From Drechmeria coniospora (lineage: Eukaryota > Ascomycota > Sordariomycetes > Hypocreales > Ophiocordycipitaceae): DNA of 64,000 nucleotides. Location: assembly GCF_001625195.1 (NCBI RefSeq), contig NC_054389.1:10164520-10228519 (forward strand), written 5' to 3'. How positions within the stretch are numbered: position 1 is the first letter of the stretch; each line of letters opens with the position of its first letter. Positions 44,343 through 55,720 of the stretch are shown piece by piece. The notes under the pieces were generated by a model that saw only the letters and a program-made list of their open reading frames with translations, searched no databases and was not told the DNA's origin. A program made the position numbers and the translations under genes.

Positions 44343-45982
44343 ATGTCCGCCACGCCGACCTCCGAGGCCGACTCCAAAGCCGACACCATGGTGGACGAGA
44401 TGACGGATGCCACCGACGGCCTGCTGGACGACCCCGAGGTCGCCGGAAAACCCGGTGATTTGTTGCTGGAACATCAGCCTGCCAAGGGATGGCATCCCGC
44501 CTACTTCGTTGGGTATGAATCCCCTCTCGATGCCCTTGGCCCCGCCTTTGGATCCGACATCTTGCTGACAAGGCGCACCTGCGCTCTCGACAGTGCCTGG
44601 ATCTTCTTCTCCAACACCACCATACTGTTCAACAAGTGGATAATAGACACCGCTGGCTTTCGTAGGTCCCTTCCCTGTTCTCGGCACCCTCTCACTCCGA
44701 CGCGCCCACCACCCCGTCCTGCCTCGCCTTTCCAAACAAGTCAGCGGCATGTGACATGTAGGCTAACCCGTCTGCTTCTGCACCAGGATATCGTACGTAT
44801 CTCCCCATCCGCCGTGGCGTGCCGCGCCTTGGACGATGACAATATCCCCAGCGAGCCCACTTTCCCCTCCCCAACCGCTGCAGCACGGCACCACGCTGCT
44901 GCGCCGCTCGATGCCATGCAAATCTCTTCATCCGACCTGCCGTGCTCCTGCTGACATCGAGAAGCTGTTATACTCACTGCCTGGCACCTCGTCTTCTCCA
45001 CCATCGCAACCCAACTTCTCGCCCGCTACACGACCCTGCTCGATTCGCGCCATGCTATACCCATCACGGCCCGCCTCTACATCCGCACCATCTTCCCCAT
45101 CGGCTTCCTCTACTCCGGCTCTCTCGTCTGCTCCAACCTCGTCTATCTATATCTGTCCATCCCATTCATTCAGATGCTCAAGTCCGGCGCCCCCGTCGCC
45201 GTCCTCTTCACCTCCTGGGCCTTCCGCGTGGCCGAGCCCTCGATGCCGGCCTTCATCAACGTGCTTGTCATCGTTGCCGGCGTCGCCCTCGCCTCCATCG
45301 GCGAGATACATTTCTCCTTCATCGGATTCCTCTACCAGCTCGGCGGCATCGCCTTCGAGGCCGTTCGCCTCGTCATGATCCAGATCATGCTGAGCGCCGA
45401 GGGCCTGCGCATGGATCCCCTCGTCAGCCTCTACTACTTCGCCCCTGTTTGTGCCGTCATGAACATCCTCGTCGCCGTGCCCAGCGAGATGCCGCGCTTC
45501 CGCTGGGCCGATCTAGCCGCCGTCGGCTTCCCCGTTCTCTTCCTCAACGCCCTCGTCGCCTTTCTGCTCAACGTTTCGAGCGTCTTCCTGGTGCGTCCCC
45601 TCCCACCGTCTCCGACCGTGGTCTCCTCTACCGTGCGCCGGTGGCAGCTAACACGCGCTAGATTGGTCGGACCTCGGGCCTCGTCATGACGCTGACCGGC
45701 ATCTTCAAAAACATCCTCCTCATCATCGTTTCCCTCCTCCTCTGGCGCACTGAAATCACCCTCCTGCAATCGATCGGCTACGGCATCGCCCTTGCCGGCC
45801 TCACCTACTACTCCCTTGGTTACGACCAGATCGCCATCGCCGGCACCGCCGTTGTTGAGCAGACCGCCAATGCCATGGCCTCCTTCACGGGCCGTTCCCC
45901 GTCCAACGCTGAAGCGCGGAAACTACTAATCATCGTCTGCGCCGCCATCAGCAGCCTCGTCCTCGTCATGGCTCTATGGTAA
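44343..45982 (+). CDS. Triose-phosphate-translocator family (DMT) nucleotide-sugar/organic-phosphate carrier
   Basis: The model has five exons: 44343-44512, 44594-44661, a 6-nt microexon 44787-44792, 44965-45590 and 45662-45982. Total is 1191 nt, 396 aa. A polar N-terminus of about 55 residues precedes ten TM segments beginning AWIFFSNTTILFNKWIIDTAGF. The microexon plus flanking bases restores RYPVILTAWHLVF, the conserved junction into TM2. Further family marks are NLVYLYLSIPFIQMLKS, ALASIGEIHFSFIGF, EAVRLVMIQIML, SLYYFAPV and SGLVMTLTGIFKNILLI. The C-terminal tail (AVVEQTANAMAS) leads to a last TM. Such proteins exchange sugar phosphates or nucleotide sugars across Golgi/ER membranes; the substrate is not assignable. 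Confidence 0.92.
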
Positions 45983-46430
45983 TGTCCCCGGATCCTGGAA
46001 CATGTCTCGCAGATTCCAGCCACCGCGGTCGTCGGCACAGCATGACGGAACGAGTCTATGGTGAATGAATAATGTACCGAGGTTTTCCCATGTTCCGCCA
46101 CAAAGGATCGTATGGCCTGGTTCTGGATATCTCTACGTTTCAAGTGTAGACTAGAGACCACAATCTCGTAGAGCATAGCACCTGCACAATTGTATGTATG
46201 CCTGATAATCCCATAATTTATAGAATCTGGCTATCTGAAAGATGCCGCTATGCATACTAGCAATCACCATGAGTCAGAAGAACATTTGCACGCCGAATAA
46301 GTGTCACAACAAATCGTGGTTTTATTCCCAAGTATTCGAGTGAACAACAGAAATGTGGGTATCATGTCCGCAATGTCACCTACGCCACTGGCAGATCGCA
46401 TCGCCGATCAGCCGGCCGTCCATTCCCATA
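45983..46430. other. Convergent 3' region
   Basis: This is AT-richer sequence between the stop of the carrier gene (plus) and the proposed stop of the Shg1-like gene (minus, 46431). It probably holds both 3' UTRs. No gene was seen. Confidence 0.6.
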
Positions 46431-48852
46431 TCAGCGGCTTCGGCTGCGTCGGCTGCGACTACCATGGCGTCGCTCCCGACGAGGCGACAGGCTTCGATCA
46501 CGTCTACTTGGTCGGTCCCGGTCTTTGTCCCTGTCCCTGTCACGGTCGCGGTCGCGGTCTCGGTCCCGATCTCGATCGCGGTCTCGGTCCCGATCTCGAT
46601 CGCGGTCACGGTCGCGGTCTCGGCCACGGTCGTGGTCTCGGTCCCGGTCACGGCTGTGGTCACGGCGCTTGCGTTCTCGCTCTCGCTCCCGACTCCTGTC
46701 TCGGTTCCTCCTCTCCCAATCCCGGTCACGAGCACGGTCCTTGTCATGGCTGCGAGATCGGCTTCTTCGTCTGTCGCGCTCATCACGATCTTGAGTGCTG
46801 TTAGTCTGGGCCCGTCAGGGAAAGGGAGTCTGCGTCAATCACAAAAGGGGTGGGGGTCATCTCACTCAGTCTGTCATCCACGCCAGGCACCGGCAATCCC
46901 TTTTCTCTGGCGTCTTTCTGCGCCGCAAGGTATGCCTTGGCTTCCTTCTCCCGCTTCTTCACCTCCTCGCGTTTCCACTCCTCAAGCTCATCCCTTCGAA
47001 CCGAGGCAGTCCGAACGACCGATGTACCGGGTCGGGATCGAGAGCGGCTTCGCCTGCCTCGGTCTTTGTTGTCGTCCCCCTTATCCTTGTCACGGTCTGT
47101 CCCTCTGCCAAAGTCTCTATCCTTGTCGCGATCACGGCCTCGGCTTCGTCGGCGAGCTGGCGAGCGGGCAGCGTCTCTGGGATTGTAGTGGTCGGTTCCG
47201 ACCCTTTCCCGAGATCGGCTACGTTCCCTTCGGTGCCGCGATCGGCTCCTGTCACGCCTGTCTGCAGCGCGGTGGCGTGAGCGGGAACGGTCTCGATCAC
47301 GGCTGCGCTCACGCCTATTTCTGGATCGACTCTTGTCGCGTCGAACTCGAGATCGACTCCTGTCCCTGCGGTTCGACCTGACCGGAGATCGACTTCGTTC
47401 TCGTCGTCTAGACCGGCTTCTTCGGGGCCGCTCACGTCTGTCCCGTGACCGGCTTCGGTCATGACGGTCATCCCTTCTCCGCCGAGAACGGCTTCTGTCC
47501 CGTCTCAGGGGCGATCGACTCCTGTCCCGCCTGTCTCGGTCGCGGTGCGAGCTGCGCTCCACGGGCGAATAAGATCGTCGGCTATGGCGCCGACGGTCGT
47601 GTGAACCTTCGGTCCGGCTCCCATCTCTCGCCCTATCGCGGTTTCGTTCGTACGGTCGAGAAGGACTTCTTGTCCGTCGCCTCTCCTCCGCCAAGCCGGT
47701 AGTCCTAGCATCCGCCGTCGCCTTTGAATTCCTCCGTTCGAGCTGGCCGGAGGGTTCACTACCCCTACGCAAGGCAGAATCCCTCTGGATGGGATGGATG
47801 GCCGAGGTGGGACCGATTCGTCGTGGAGGCGGGGCAAGGTCAGAGTCCACTTCGATCTCCGGCTGCGCTCGAGTGTCCTTGTTACTTTCGCGCAGAAGAT
47901 CGGCAAGGGCTTCCTGCTCCAGTCTCTCGTTCTCTTCCTTTGAAAGCTTTTCCTTGAACTCCGCAGGCCGTACCTCTCTGTCTTTGGAGGGGGATCTGCG
48001 TCGTCGTGAGCGTGACCTGTCACGGTCCAGGTCTCGATCACGGCCTCGGTCGTTGTTGCGTCGCTCACGCTCCTTGTGTCGCTCGTCCCTCTCCAATTCG
48101 CGTTGCTTCTCGCGGGCTTCCCGGTTCTGCTCGCGTTTCCGTCGACGATCGTCTCGTTCCGCCTGCCGCTTGAGCTCGGCCTCGTGTCGCTTCTTATCCT
48201 CCTTGCGTTGTTCCTCCACGGCGATTCGTCGTTTTTCTTCCTCGATGGCAGCCTCTTTCTGCCGCAGCTCTTCTCGAATTCGCTCTCGTTCAGCCCTACG
48301 GGCTTCTGTTTCGGCCGCGTATTCCTCGTCCGGCTTCGCCCCGCGGACCCTCTCGGCCTCAGCAGCTTCCCCGCCAATCTCAGCCCGACGAATCTCGCGG
48401 ATGCGTTCTTCGATTGCATCGACATCGATCAGCTGTGCGATGACGTCCTCTGCTTTTTGGTAGACGCCGGAGCGCTCGAGGGCACCGTCGATGAGGGCTG
48501 CGGCCTTGAGACGATCCAGCGTCAGGAGCTGTTGGGGGTTCCGCTCCATTTCGTGTTCGGCAACTTCGATGATATGCTTCGTCACCTGGGCCTCGTAGTC
48601 CTGTCTTCCGTCAGAATCAAGCACATGGCATCCAAGGGCAGCAGTGGCACGTACGCTTGCTGCAAACTTGTCCCAGACCTGCTTGCGAATCTGGTCGTAG
48701 GCGCCCTCCTTCTTGAAGTTGTGTGCAAGAGTTTCGATAGCACCTCGTGTGGCGGATGGCAGTGGCAGATCCGATGCCTTGAACTTGCGCACAGGCGGCC
48801 GGTCCGCTGTTGACTGGGAGGCCGCGTTGGCCTGCGTGGAAGAAGTCGCCAT
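46431..48852 (-). CDS. Shg1/BOD1-domain protein with RS/RD-rich tail (COMPASS-type subunit)
   Basis: Exon 1 is 48852-46866 and the proposed exon 2 is 46789-46431 (2346 nt, 781 aa). Residues 23-130 match the COMPASS Shg1 domain (PF05205): FKASDLPLPSATRGAIETLA, HNFKKEGAYDQIRKQVWDKF. A long charged coiled coil (residues 180-290) and Arg/Ser-rich RS repeats follow. Without splicing, exon 1 continues to a stop at 46801 (683 aa, ending LSLTGPD). Removing a 76-nt intron (GTGAGA donor, CTAAC branch, CAAG acceptor) keeps phase and adds about 119 residues of RD/RS repeats ending at TGA 46431. Yeast Shg1 associates with the Set1 H3K4 methyltransferase; the RS tail suggests an RNA-processing link, which is inference. 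Confidence 0.84.
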
Positions 48853-49555
48853 GTCGTCTCCGTCTCGCTGATGTCACGGGCAGCGATAGCCGCCTTCGAG
48901 CACAGCTGGAGGACGACTCTCTCTAACACCAATGATTCATCGGGCCGAGAAGTGGCAATTCCTGGTCAGGTTGGCCTGCGTAAAGCCGCCTGTTGCTGAT
49001 GAAAGAGTTGTGGTTGCCTTGCCTGGGATGAGTGGGAAGGATGGAGCTCCAGTGACGGTGTACCCGCCAGTCAATGAAGATGCGACGCCAACCCACGTGA
49101 CCACTAGCTGTCAGCTCCTACGACTTCCAGATTGGCAGCAGGTATGGAGCATGAGTAACAATGAATTCTTGCTATTTGGGCTATTGTCAGAGGATGTACG
49201 GAGTACTGCGCAAGTAAATATTACATGATTGCGATTGCTTTTCCTGTACGGAGTACACCCACCATATACATAATTCATCAGAAACTGACAATGCGTGAGA
49301 GGAAATACCTAAACTACTTTCACAGTATTGATGGTCCAAAGCACTCCCGGATACACACGTACTGAGCATCCATCCACCCGTCCCATGTTTTGGTTCCAGT
49401 ATATTATCAAAGAATACATCAAGTGGCAGCGTTGTACAAAACGAAACCGGGATGGATATCATACGACTCGTCGTCCAATTCGTAGGGGAGAGTTCCCAAG
49501 CCGAAACGCCTTGCGAGAAAGAGAATTCGCCAGCGGCAAGCATACAGCACCCTTT
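48853..49555. other. Intergenic region
   Basis: 48853-49150 is the 5' region of the Shg1-like gene. 49196-49262 contains GTACGGAGTAC words. The rest probably includes the 3' UTR of the Ugo1-like gene. No gene was seen. Confidence 0.6.
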
Positions 49556-51079
49556 TTAAAACTCGCCCTCGCCGCCGTTCCCGACGACGCTCGCCGTCCA
49601 GAGCCCGACGAGCCCCCACCAGTTGACTTTCCAACCTCTCCAGAGCCCTTCAAGGCCCTGGCCTCGTCTATGGGTCGGCCGGGTGGCCTTGGAATAGGCC
49701 TTGCCCTTCTTGGTCGCCGGTTGTTTTGTGGTCTCGCGTGTTCCTTCCTGAGACGTGATGTGGTACATGGTGCCGATGACGCCGTTGTACCGCCCAATGG
49801 GCACGACCGTATCCATGGTCTGCTCGTTGCCTTCGAGGGCACGGACATAGTCCTTCCCCGAAAGCACAGCCATTTGACCGCGGCGGAGCACAGTCTCGAT
49901 GGGAAGTTTGGCAAGGATGGCGGCCGACGAGGTGAAGAACTTGACGACGGAAAATGTCATCGGAGAGGCGTGGCTGTCGATCATGAAGCGCGTTCGGAGG
50001 ACGAGCGGCGTCGAAAGGGTCAGAAGGGGATGTATGAGAGAGTTTAGGACGGTCGGAAGGGCGATCGCGGCGGGGCACAGGTAGGACGGGAGCGCCCGCA
50101 GACAGGCGAGCGTTCGTCGCTGTCCATTGTAGATGGGAGTCATGATGAGCCTAGAGTCATTAGCATGGTGCGCGCAGTCCATCATGTCGTCGACGTAAAC
50201 TACCTCGTGCGCACAAGGTCCAGGGGCGACAGGAGAACACCGGTGGCCACTGCGGCAGCGCCGGCCACAAACAGCGACATCCAGGGATACGGCGAGGCAA
50301 TGTCGATGAGACGTTCGAGGTCCTCTTTCACGCCCAGGTCCGGTACGTTGAAGATGGCGCTGAAAAAGCTTCGGGACCAGTTTTCCAGCAGAGACTGGAG
50401 GACGGTGTACAGGAAGGTCGCGTTGGAGCCTTTCCAGACCCCCCAAACGCCATCTCGGGCCCAGAGCTGACCGATGACATCGAAGACGGAGTCGGGTCGT
50501 CGCAGAACGAGGTAGTGGTTTGGCTTCTTCGGCGCCCGAGTTGACTGCGGCAGGGAGGACGGCTGTCGACGATTTCCGAGTGCACCGTTGCGAGATGGCA
50601 TGGCCGCGCCGGGGACGTTGGATGTGAAATACGCCGGCTCGTCGCCCTCGGAGTCCGAGTCCTACGACTGCATTAACGCGCACTCTGCAGTCCATCGCTG
50701 CCCCAAGATTTCCTTATCCTACCTCTGGCTCCGGAGTCCCGAGTGTGGCATTGTCGTCTTGATCCCTTGCCTGCAGCATCATTTTCGCCACCTCGAAGGG
50801 CTGGGCCATCAGGACCGACGTGTATTTCCATAACAGCTCGTCCACGAGCTCCTTGGCGCTCTGCACTATTGATGGGGATGAATCATCGAGCAGGCCTTTG
50901 TAGTTGAGATCGGTGAGGACATCGCGCGCCTTGGTCGCATATCGCGTGTTGTTGCCCGTCGCGTGTTGGCTGTAGGAAGAGTTCGCGTGCGAGCTGGAAA
51001 TAGGATCCACCGCCTCGCCGATGGTCGGCGGTATGTAATACGGCCTCAGAGGGTTGACGCCCTCTCTATGTGTCGACAT
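49556..51079 (-). CDS. UGO1: Mitochondrial outer-membrane fusion/carrier protein Ugo1
   Basis: Exons are 51079-50723, 50661-50204 and 50150-49556 (1410 nt, 469 aa). The N-terminus reads REGVNPLRPYYIPPTIGE. ELLWKYTSVLMAQPFEVAKMMLQ is a degenerate mitochondrial-carrier PxD/E loop. EGDEPAYFTSN begins the linker after intron 1. WARDGVWGVWKGSNATFLYTVLQSLLENW and the second carrier half ending SPLDLVRTRLIMTP (interrupted by intron 2) are clear. The C-terminal part LAKLPIETVLRRGQ, YNGVIGTMYHI and GLEGLWRGWKVNWWGLVGLW is a third repeat. Ugo1 links Fzo1 and Mgm1 in outer and inner membrane fusion. The gene is divergent from the mitochondrial ferredoxin gene. Confidence 0.9.
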
Positions 51080-51505
51080 GGCGGATGCTGTGCCGTGCGA
51101 GCATCCAGGATGCGATCGGATCAGATCAGATCAGATCAGAGTTGGTCGATTGATTTCGAGCGAGTCGACGGAACAGTGGGGGCGTTGATCACAAGCTCGG
51201 CGTCGGAGTTACGTGCGGCGGACCCACGGCGTAATGAATTTCCTTGTGGGCTGCGCAAACCACTGATCGACACTGCATTTCCAAGCCCGTTTTTCCAACC
51301 CAGACGCGCTGACGGCCAAGCAAACCCTACGGATGTGCTGAGACGACGAACGGACTCACGACTGTCCCTCATAGTCGCCTGCTGGCGGTTCATCGTGCCA
51401 TTGCGTGAGCCACAGGCCCCGAAACTGCACTACAGCAAATCAGCACTGCCATCACTGGGTGTATGCCCTCCTGCAGAACGACGGGCACGATTTACTGCAT
51501 CGGCC
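51080..51505. promoter_or_regulatory. Bidirectional promoter of UGO1 and YAH1 with GATCA repeats
   Basis: 426 bp separate the two start codons. 51114-51140 holds four consecutive AGATC/GATCA pentamers following a GATCGGATC word, on the UGO1 side. No other array of this kind was seen in the window. Confidence 0.6.
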
Positions 51506-52156
51506 ATGTCTCCGTCGAGGGCGGTACACGCCAGCTTGGCGAACCTTTCGTCCGCCGCCTGCCGATACACACAGTCGGGTCACGGTCAGCTGCGAAGGGC
51601 AATCTGCGTTGCGAGGCAGTCGACGCCATTCCGATTCACATCAGCGCATGCTCCTCGCACATCGTGGACGGTGGCATCATCTTCTCGGCGCAGCTTCACG
51701 TCGACGGCTGCGAGGCGGCACGGTCATATCCAACCGCCGAAGCCTGGTGAAGAGTAAGCGAGGTGCTCTTGCTGGACAAGAAGCAAGCTCACTGCTGACA
51801 AGCATGACAGGTTGTACGTCACGTTCATCGAAAAGGACGGCGTCGAGCACAAGTTTGCCGTCTCCGCCGGCGACAACCTGCTCGATATCGCACAGGCCAA
51901 CGATTTGGAAATGGAGGGCGCATGTGGTGGATCGTGCGCCTGTTCGACATGCCACGTCATTGTCATGGACGAGGAACACTTCGACAAGATGCCCGAGCCC
52001 GATGACGACGAGAACGACATGCTGGACCTGGCCTTTGGCCTGACCGAAACGAGTCGGTTGGGGTGTCAGGTGAAGATGACCAAGGAGCTGGACGGCCTTG
52101 TCGTCAAGCTGCCCTCGATGACGAGAAATCTGCAAGCGAGCGACTTTCAACAGTGA
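51506..52156 (+). CDS. YAH1: Mitochondrial [2Fe-2S] ferredoxin (adrenodoxin-like)
   Basis: Two exons (51506-51753, 51811-52156; intron 51754-51810, phase 2) give 197 aa. The first 70 or so residues are Arg/Ser/Ala-rich with few acids, a typical matrix presequence (ICVARQSTPFRF, SRRSFTSTAARR). The mature domain starts ELYVTFIEKDGVEHKF. The cluster ligands are in EGACGGSCACSTCHVIV (C-x5-C-x2-C) and the fourth in RLGCQVKM. The acidic DEEHFDKMPEPDDDENDML is the redox-partner helix. Yah1 supplies electrons from ferredoxin reductase for Fe-S cluster assembly and haem A/ubiquinone synthesis in the matrix. Start chosen as the ATG that opens the presequence. Confidence 0.97.
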
Positions 52157-52363
52157 ACGATTCGGTGACACAACTCGGCCATGTCACCGGCTTTTTTTAC
52201 ATTGTAATCTTGTAATGTACAGGAGTAAGATGCGCATGGGAAGGAAAAAGCACTTTGGGGGAGCATCTTGTCATTGTAGTTTGAATGCATCCCTGACGAC
52301 TGGCCATAGACAATACCTCAGCTCACTTTGTTCTTGTAAATGGTAGGTAGCCCCGCTGCCCCA

Positions 52364-53311
52364 TCAAGCCTCTTCCAAACCACCCTTTTTCAGGCCACCT
52401 CCGCCCGATGCGATCAAATCGAGGAAGCCCTTTTTGGTCATTTCGTTGACCTTTTCCTCCCGCCTGTTCATCCCGATCACACCCTTCTTCTTCACTTCCC
52501 TCTCCGCCTCCCCGGCCTTGACCTGTGCCGCTCTCACTGCGTTGAACAAGGTGACGACACCTCGTTGGGCCACCTTGCGCAATCTCTTCTCGAGGAGCAT
52601 GATCTCGGACGTCGTCACCTCGGGCTCGCCCGTTGCTTCGTCGTTTGTCGCCAGCAGCACGTCTTTGACCCGGCCCTTTTCCAGCGCTTTTCTCTTCTGC
52701 TCCTTGAGTTGCCTTTTCGCCTTGGCCTCGAGTGCATTATCCACAGCGGCCTTGGAGGCTTCGTGCGCGGCAGCACTTCTTGCCAAAACGGGGTCCGATC
52801 GCTTGGATGACGATAATTTGGTCGACAATATCTTGGACAAGGACGTTGCGAAAGCGGTCGGGTCGTTTCGTTTCGACTTTGCCTTACGGCCAGCTGCTGC
52901 TGAGCCAATTTCTTGTGCGTCAACTTCAGAGTCGTCGTCGTCGTCGTCGTCATCCTCTTCGTCGTCGTCCGCCTCGTCCTCCCCGTCCTCCTCCACGTCG
53001 TTCTCTTCCTCGTCATCCGACTTCACCTTTTTCGATTTCTTCGCTGGTGCTTTTGATTTTACTTTTGCCGCCTTCTTGAACTTAGGTCGCTCGTCCTCGG
53101 AGCTGGAGGGGGCATCATCGGCAACTTCAGGGGCGTCGTCAACTTTGGCATTGTGAATGTCGTCGTCCGAGTCGAGAAGATTGACTGCGTCAAAGTTGTC
53201 ATCCGAACCGCTCCCGGATTCGCTGTCATGGTCTTGCTTTCTCTTTTGCTTCTTTGACGGGCGCTGTAACCTGCCCTCAATTGGGCGCTTCTTGTTCGAA
53301 ATTTTGACCAT
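52364..53311 (-). CDS. RRP15: Ribosomal RNA processing protein Rrp15
   Basis: This is a single exon of 315 aa from ATG 53311 (MVKISNKKRPIEGRLQRPSK). The frame stays open upstream to 53395, but that extension lacks basic character and I leave it out. A Lys/Arg-rich nuclear/nucleolar signal is followed by long Asp/Glu tracts (near residues 115-130). The Rrp15 core comes next: FATSLSKILSTKLSSSKRSDPVLAR, LEKRLRKVAQRGVVTLFNAVRAAQ and the C-terminal block MTKKGFLDLIASGG. Rrp15 is a pre-60S factor needed for ITS1/ITS2 processing in the nucleolus. Its stop is 207 bp from the ferredoxin stop (convergent). Confidence 0.92.
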   Translation of the reverse strand: MVKISNKKRPIEGRLQRPSKKQKRKQDHDSESGSGSDDNFDAVNLLDSDDDIHNAKVDDAPEVADDAPSSSEDERPKFKKAAKVKSKAPAKKSKKVKSDDEEENDVEEDGEDEADDDEEDDDDDDDDSEVDAQEIGSAAAGRKAKSKRNDPTAFATSLSKILSTKLSSSKRSDPVLARSAAAHEASKAAVDNALEAKAKRQLKEQKRKALEKGRVKDVLLATNDEATGEPEVTTSEIMLLEKRLRKVAQRGVVTLFNAVRAAQVKAGEAEREVKKKGVIGMNRREEKVNEMTKKGFLDLIASGGGGLKKGGLEEA

Positions 53312-53808
53312 GGCGTTAGATGGTATGTGTCGGATGGCCGTTGTCCTTTGCTGGACGTGAGCTGGCGTGAGAAAGTTTGGATTCTGCCAGTCCACTTTTT
53401 GGCGAGACGGGAGGGAAGGCGGTGTGACTATACCGCCGTTGTGGAGCCGTAGTTCCGATCACTGGAATCACTGGACGGCAGCGTGGAAACCACATGGGAC
53501 AAGACTGACCCGATTTCTGGGTGCTTGCTCGTACTTGCAGTAATACAACAACGAAAGCAAAATATAGCTGATTCCGAAATCGACAACGTACAGGACCGGG
53601 AGTTGAATCAATCATATTTTTATTCACCAGATGCCACACCCTGTCTATGCTACGACACCAGCGCAAAGGGCCTCGCACAATGACTGAAACAATACTTACC
53701 CGATAGTGGCTCGGCTCAACGGTAGCAAACCAAACATTTTGACTATATGCTCCTAGACCGCCGCGAATGCATGCCTCTATTTTCGCAATGAGGAGGTGCC
53801 CGTTGTAA
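53312..53808. other. Intergenic region
   Basis: 53312-53600 is the 5' region of RRP15; 53600-53808 is the 3' flank of the phosphatase gene. No gene was seen. Confidence 0.6.
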
Positions 53809-55720
53809 CTATGAAAATATCCTTCTCCAGAATGCTAGGGCAGCGCTCGGTTCCTCGGGCACAGGAGGTGCCACCAACAGGGTACTCCACGACTCTTTGC
53901 CGTCAATGTACAGGTGGTATTTCAGCGTACTCTGTCCCCATGCTTCCTCGATGGTGAAAGAACCAAACTTGGACGAGCCGGAGGGAATGTACCTGCACAC
54001 TGGGTTAGGCCTTTTCTGCTTCGCCGATGGGGGGCAACGTACTTCAACTTGACGTCCTCGCCGTCAGTCTGCCTGTACGTTGGCAAAGGCGACGCAAACT
54101 GGTTGAGTGGGCTGGTCGAGAACTCAAAGGCAGCGGCACTCTCCGGCCACGAAGAACCTGGCGGCGGAGGGAACTTGGTCGCCGCAAACTCGTGTCGGTC
54201 GCCTGAGAGAATGACGACAGTGGTACCTCGCGTGCCGGCAAGCCACATGGCCTCTAGGATCTTCCTTCTCTCGACGAGAAAGCCGCCCCATGTGTCCTTG
54301 ACATTGACCGGCCAGTTCTTCGTAAATGGCACCGATGAGGCAACAAATTTCCATCTGACTCCGGCTGGTTCAGGGCGAGCAAGCCAGTACAATAAATCCT
54401 CTAGTTGTTCCTCTCCAAGCATCGTCTTGTCGGCGCTGTCGAATGGCTCATTGTTGCTGGAACGATAGGTGCGAGTGTCGAGCATGAAGAAGCTGGCAGG
54501 GCCCTGAACAAACTCGAACCAGGTGGATCCATTGCGCTGCTGCGTTGTTCGAGCAGCACGGGCTACAGGAGGGTTTATGCCGGCCTGATAAATATTCCAA
54601 GGCTCGACAGCGGCCTTGTACACACCAGTCCTATTGGAGGACCAGTCGTTGGAAATTTCGTGGTCATCCAAGACGTGAATCCAACTCAAGTTTTGACCAA
54701 CTGGTGCCCAGTCGGGAGAGGCGTAGACTTGGCGATATTGCATTCTATACTCTTCGACCGAAGTTCCGAATCGATCGGGGACATCGACATAAATGAAGTC
54801 TCCCAGAAACAGCATGAACTGGGCGCTTAGTTCTGGGAGCCTTTTGGCCAAGTGGCGCAGTCCCGGGATGGCCAAGGCGTGGTCGAGAGGGTTGTACGGA
54901 AACCGGGGGAGAATGCATGAAGTGGAGAGAAATGTAAACTTATTGTCGTTGTACTTGGGCATTTTGCCAGGTTTGGGCGGTGATAGAAACTGGCCAGCGT
55001 GGTTGTTGGAGGTTCTCCATTCGTATTGCCTTTGCTCGGGATGGATCAAGGGAGCCGTGAGCGAAGCTGTGTAGTCTGTGTCGTTGGTGGTCCACCTAAA
55101 ACCGCCCACCAACTGCCACTGAGGGTTGTCAAAGGGAGGCTGAGGGTCCTGGATGCGAATTTCCAGAGTGACTGGCATCTTGGCTTGATCAGGTTCACGA
55201 ACCAAGAACCTGGCTTCCGTCGGAGATACGTATCCGAGTCGGACAAAGGACAGGTCGTCCGACGGGTAGTACCACCGGGCTCGATACAGGGCATCGCCGA
55301 TCAATCCGATCAGAGCCAGGTTGATGAGGAAGGTCAGGGCAGAAAGAAGAGGGCTCTCCTTGCTCGGCACACCGTAAAAGAGTACCTTCCATGGCTGTAC
55401 CGGCTTTTCCCGGACGATAGCCGTCTCTCTCGCCTTCACTATTTTCACCTTGCCGTTATGAGACAACTGCTCGGGCGTCATCTTGCGTACTGCCCCATTC
55501 TCTTGCGGGAGTTGCGTTTTTGACGACACAGTCGACTCTTTTACAGCCACATCCACTTCATTGCCGACGATTTCGAGAGGAGGCCGGGTGAACCAGCTGG
55601 ATAGGAAGGCTGAAACGTATACGGCGAAGAGGCTGACGGTAATGGAGGGGAAATGAACCTAGACTGTCAGCGGCGGGCTTAACTCGACGATGCCAGGTGG
55701 CTCACGGGAAGCTGGATCAT
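53809..55720 (-). CDS. PhoD-like metallophosphatase with N-terminal membrane segments
   Basis: Exons are 55720-55706 (5 codons), 55658-54043 and 53992-53809 (1815 nt, 604 aa). The tiny first exon is followed by a hydrophobic segment (ITVSLFAVYVSAFL) and the fungal PhoD start FTRPPLEIVGNEVDV. A second TM lies near residues 110-127 (LLSALTFLINLALIGLIGD). The PhoD core shows FLSTSCILPRFPY, MLFLGDFIYVDVP (metal Asp), the RMQYRQVYASP block, WIHVLDDHEISNDW, FFMLDTRTYRS, FVASSVPFT and VVILSGDRHEFAAT. Family members are Ca/Fe phosphodiesterases or alkaline phosphatases. The substrate is unknown; endomembrane or surface location is likely from the TMs. Confidence 0.92.

Noticed and set aside
46353..47381. 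Plus-strand Ser/Arg/Val-rich frames opposite the Shg1-like gene
   Set aside because: RS/RD repeats give open frames on both strands. The Shg1 domain and the terminal intron signals place the gene on the minus strand.
53312..53395. 28-codon upstream extension of RRP15
   Set aside because: The ATG at 53311 opens directly into the basic N-terminus expected for the protein; the extension has no family likeness.
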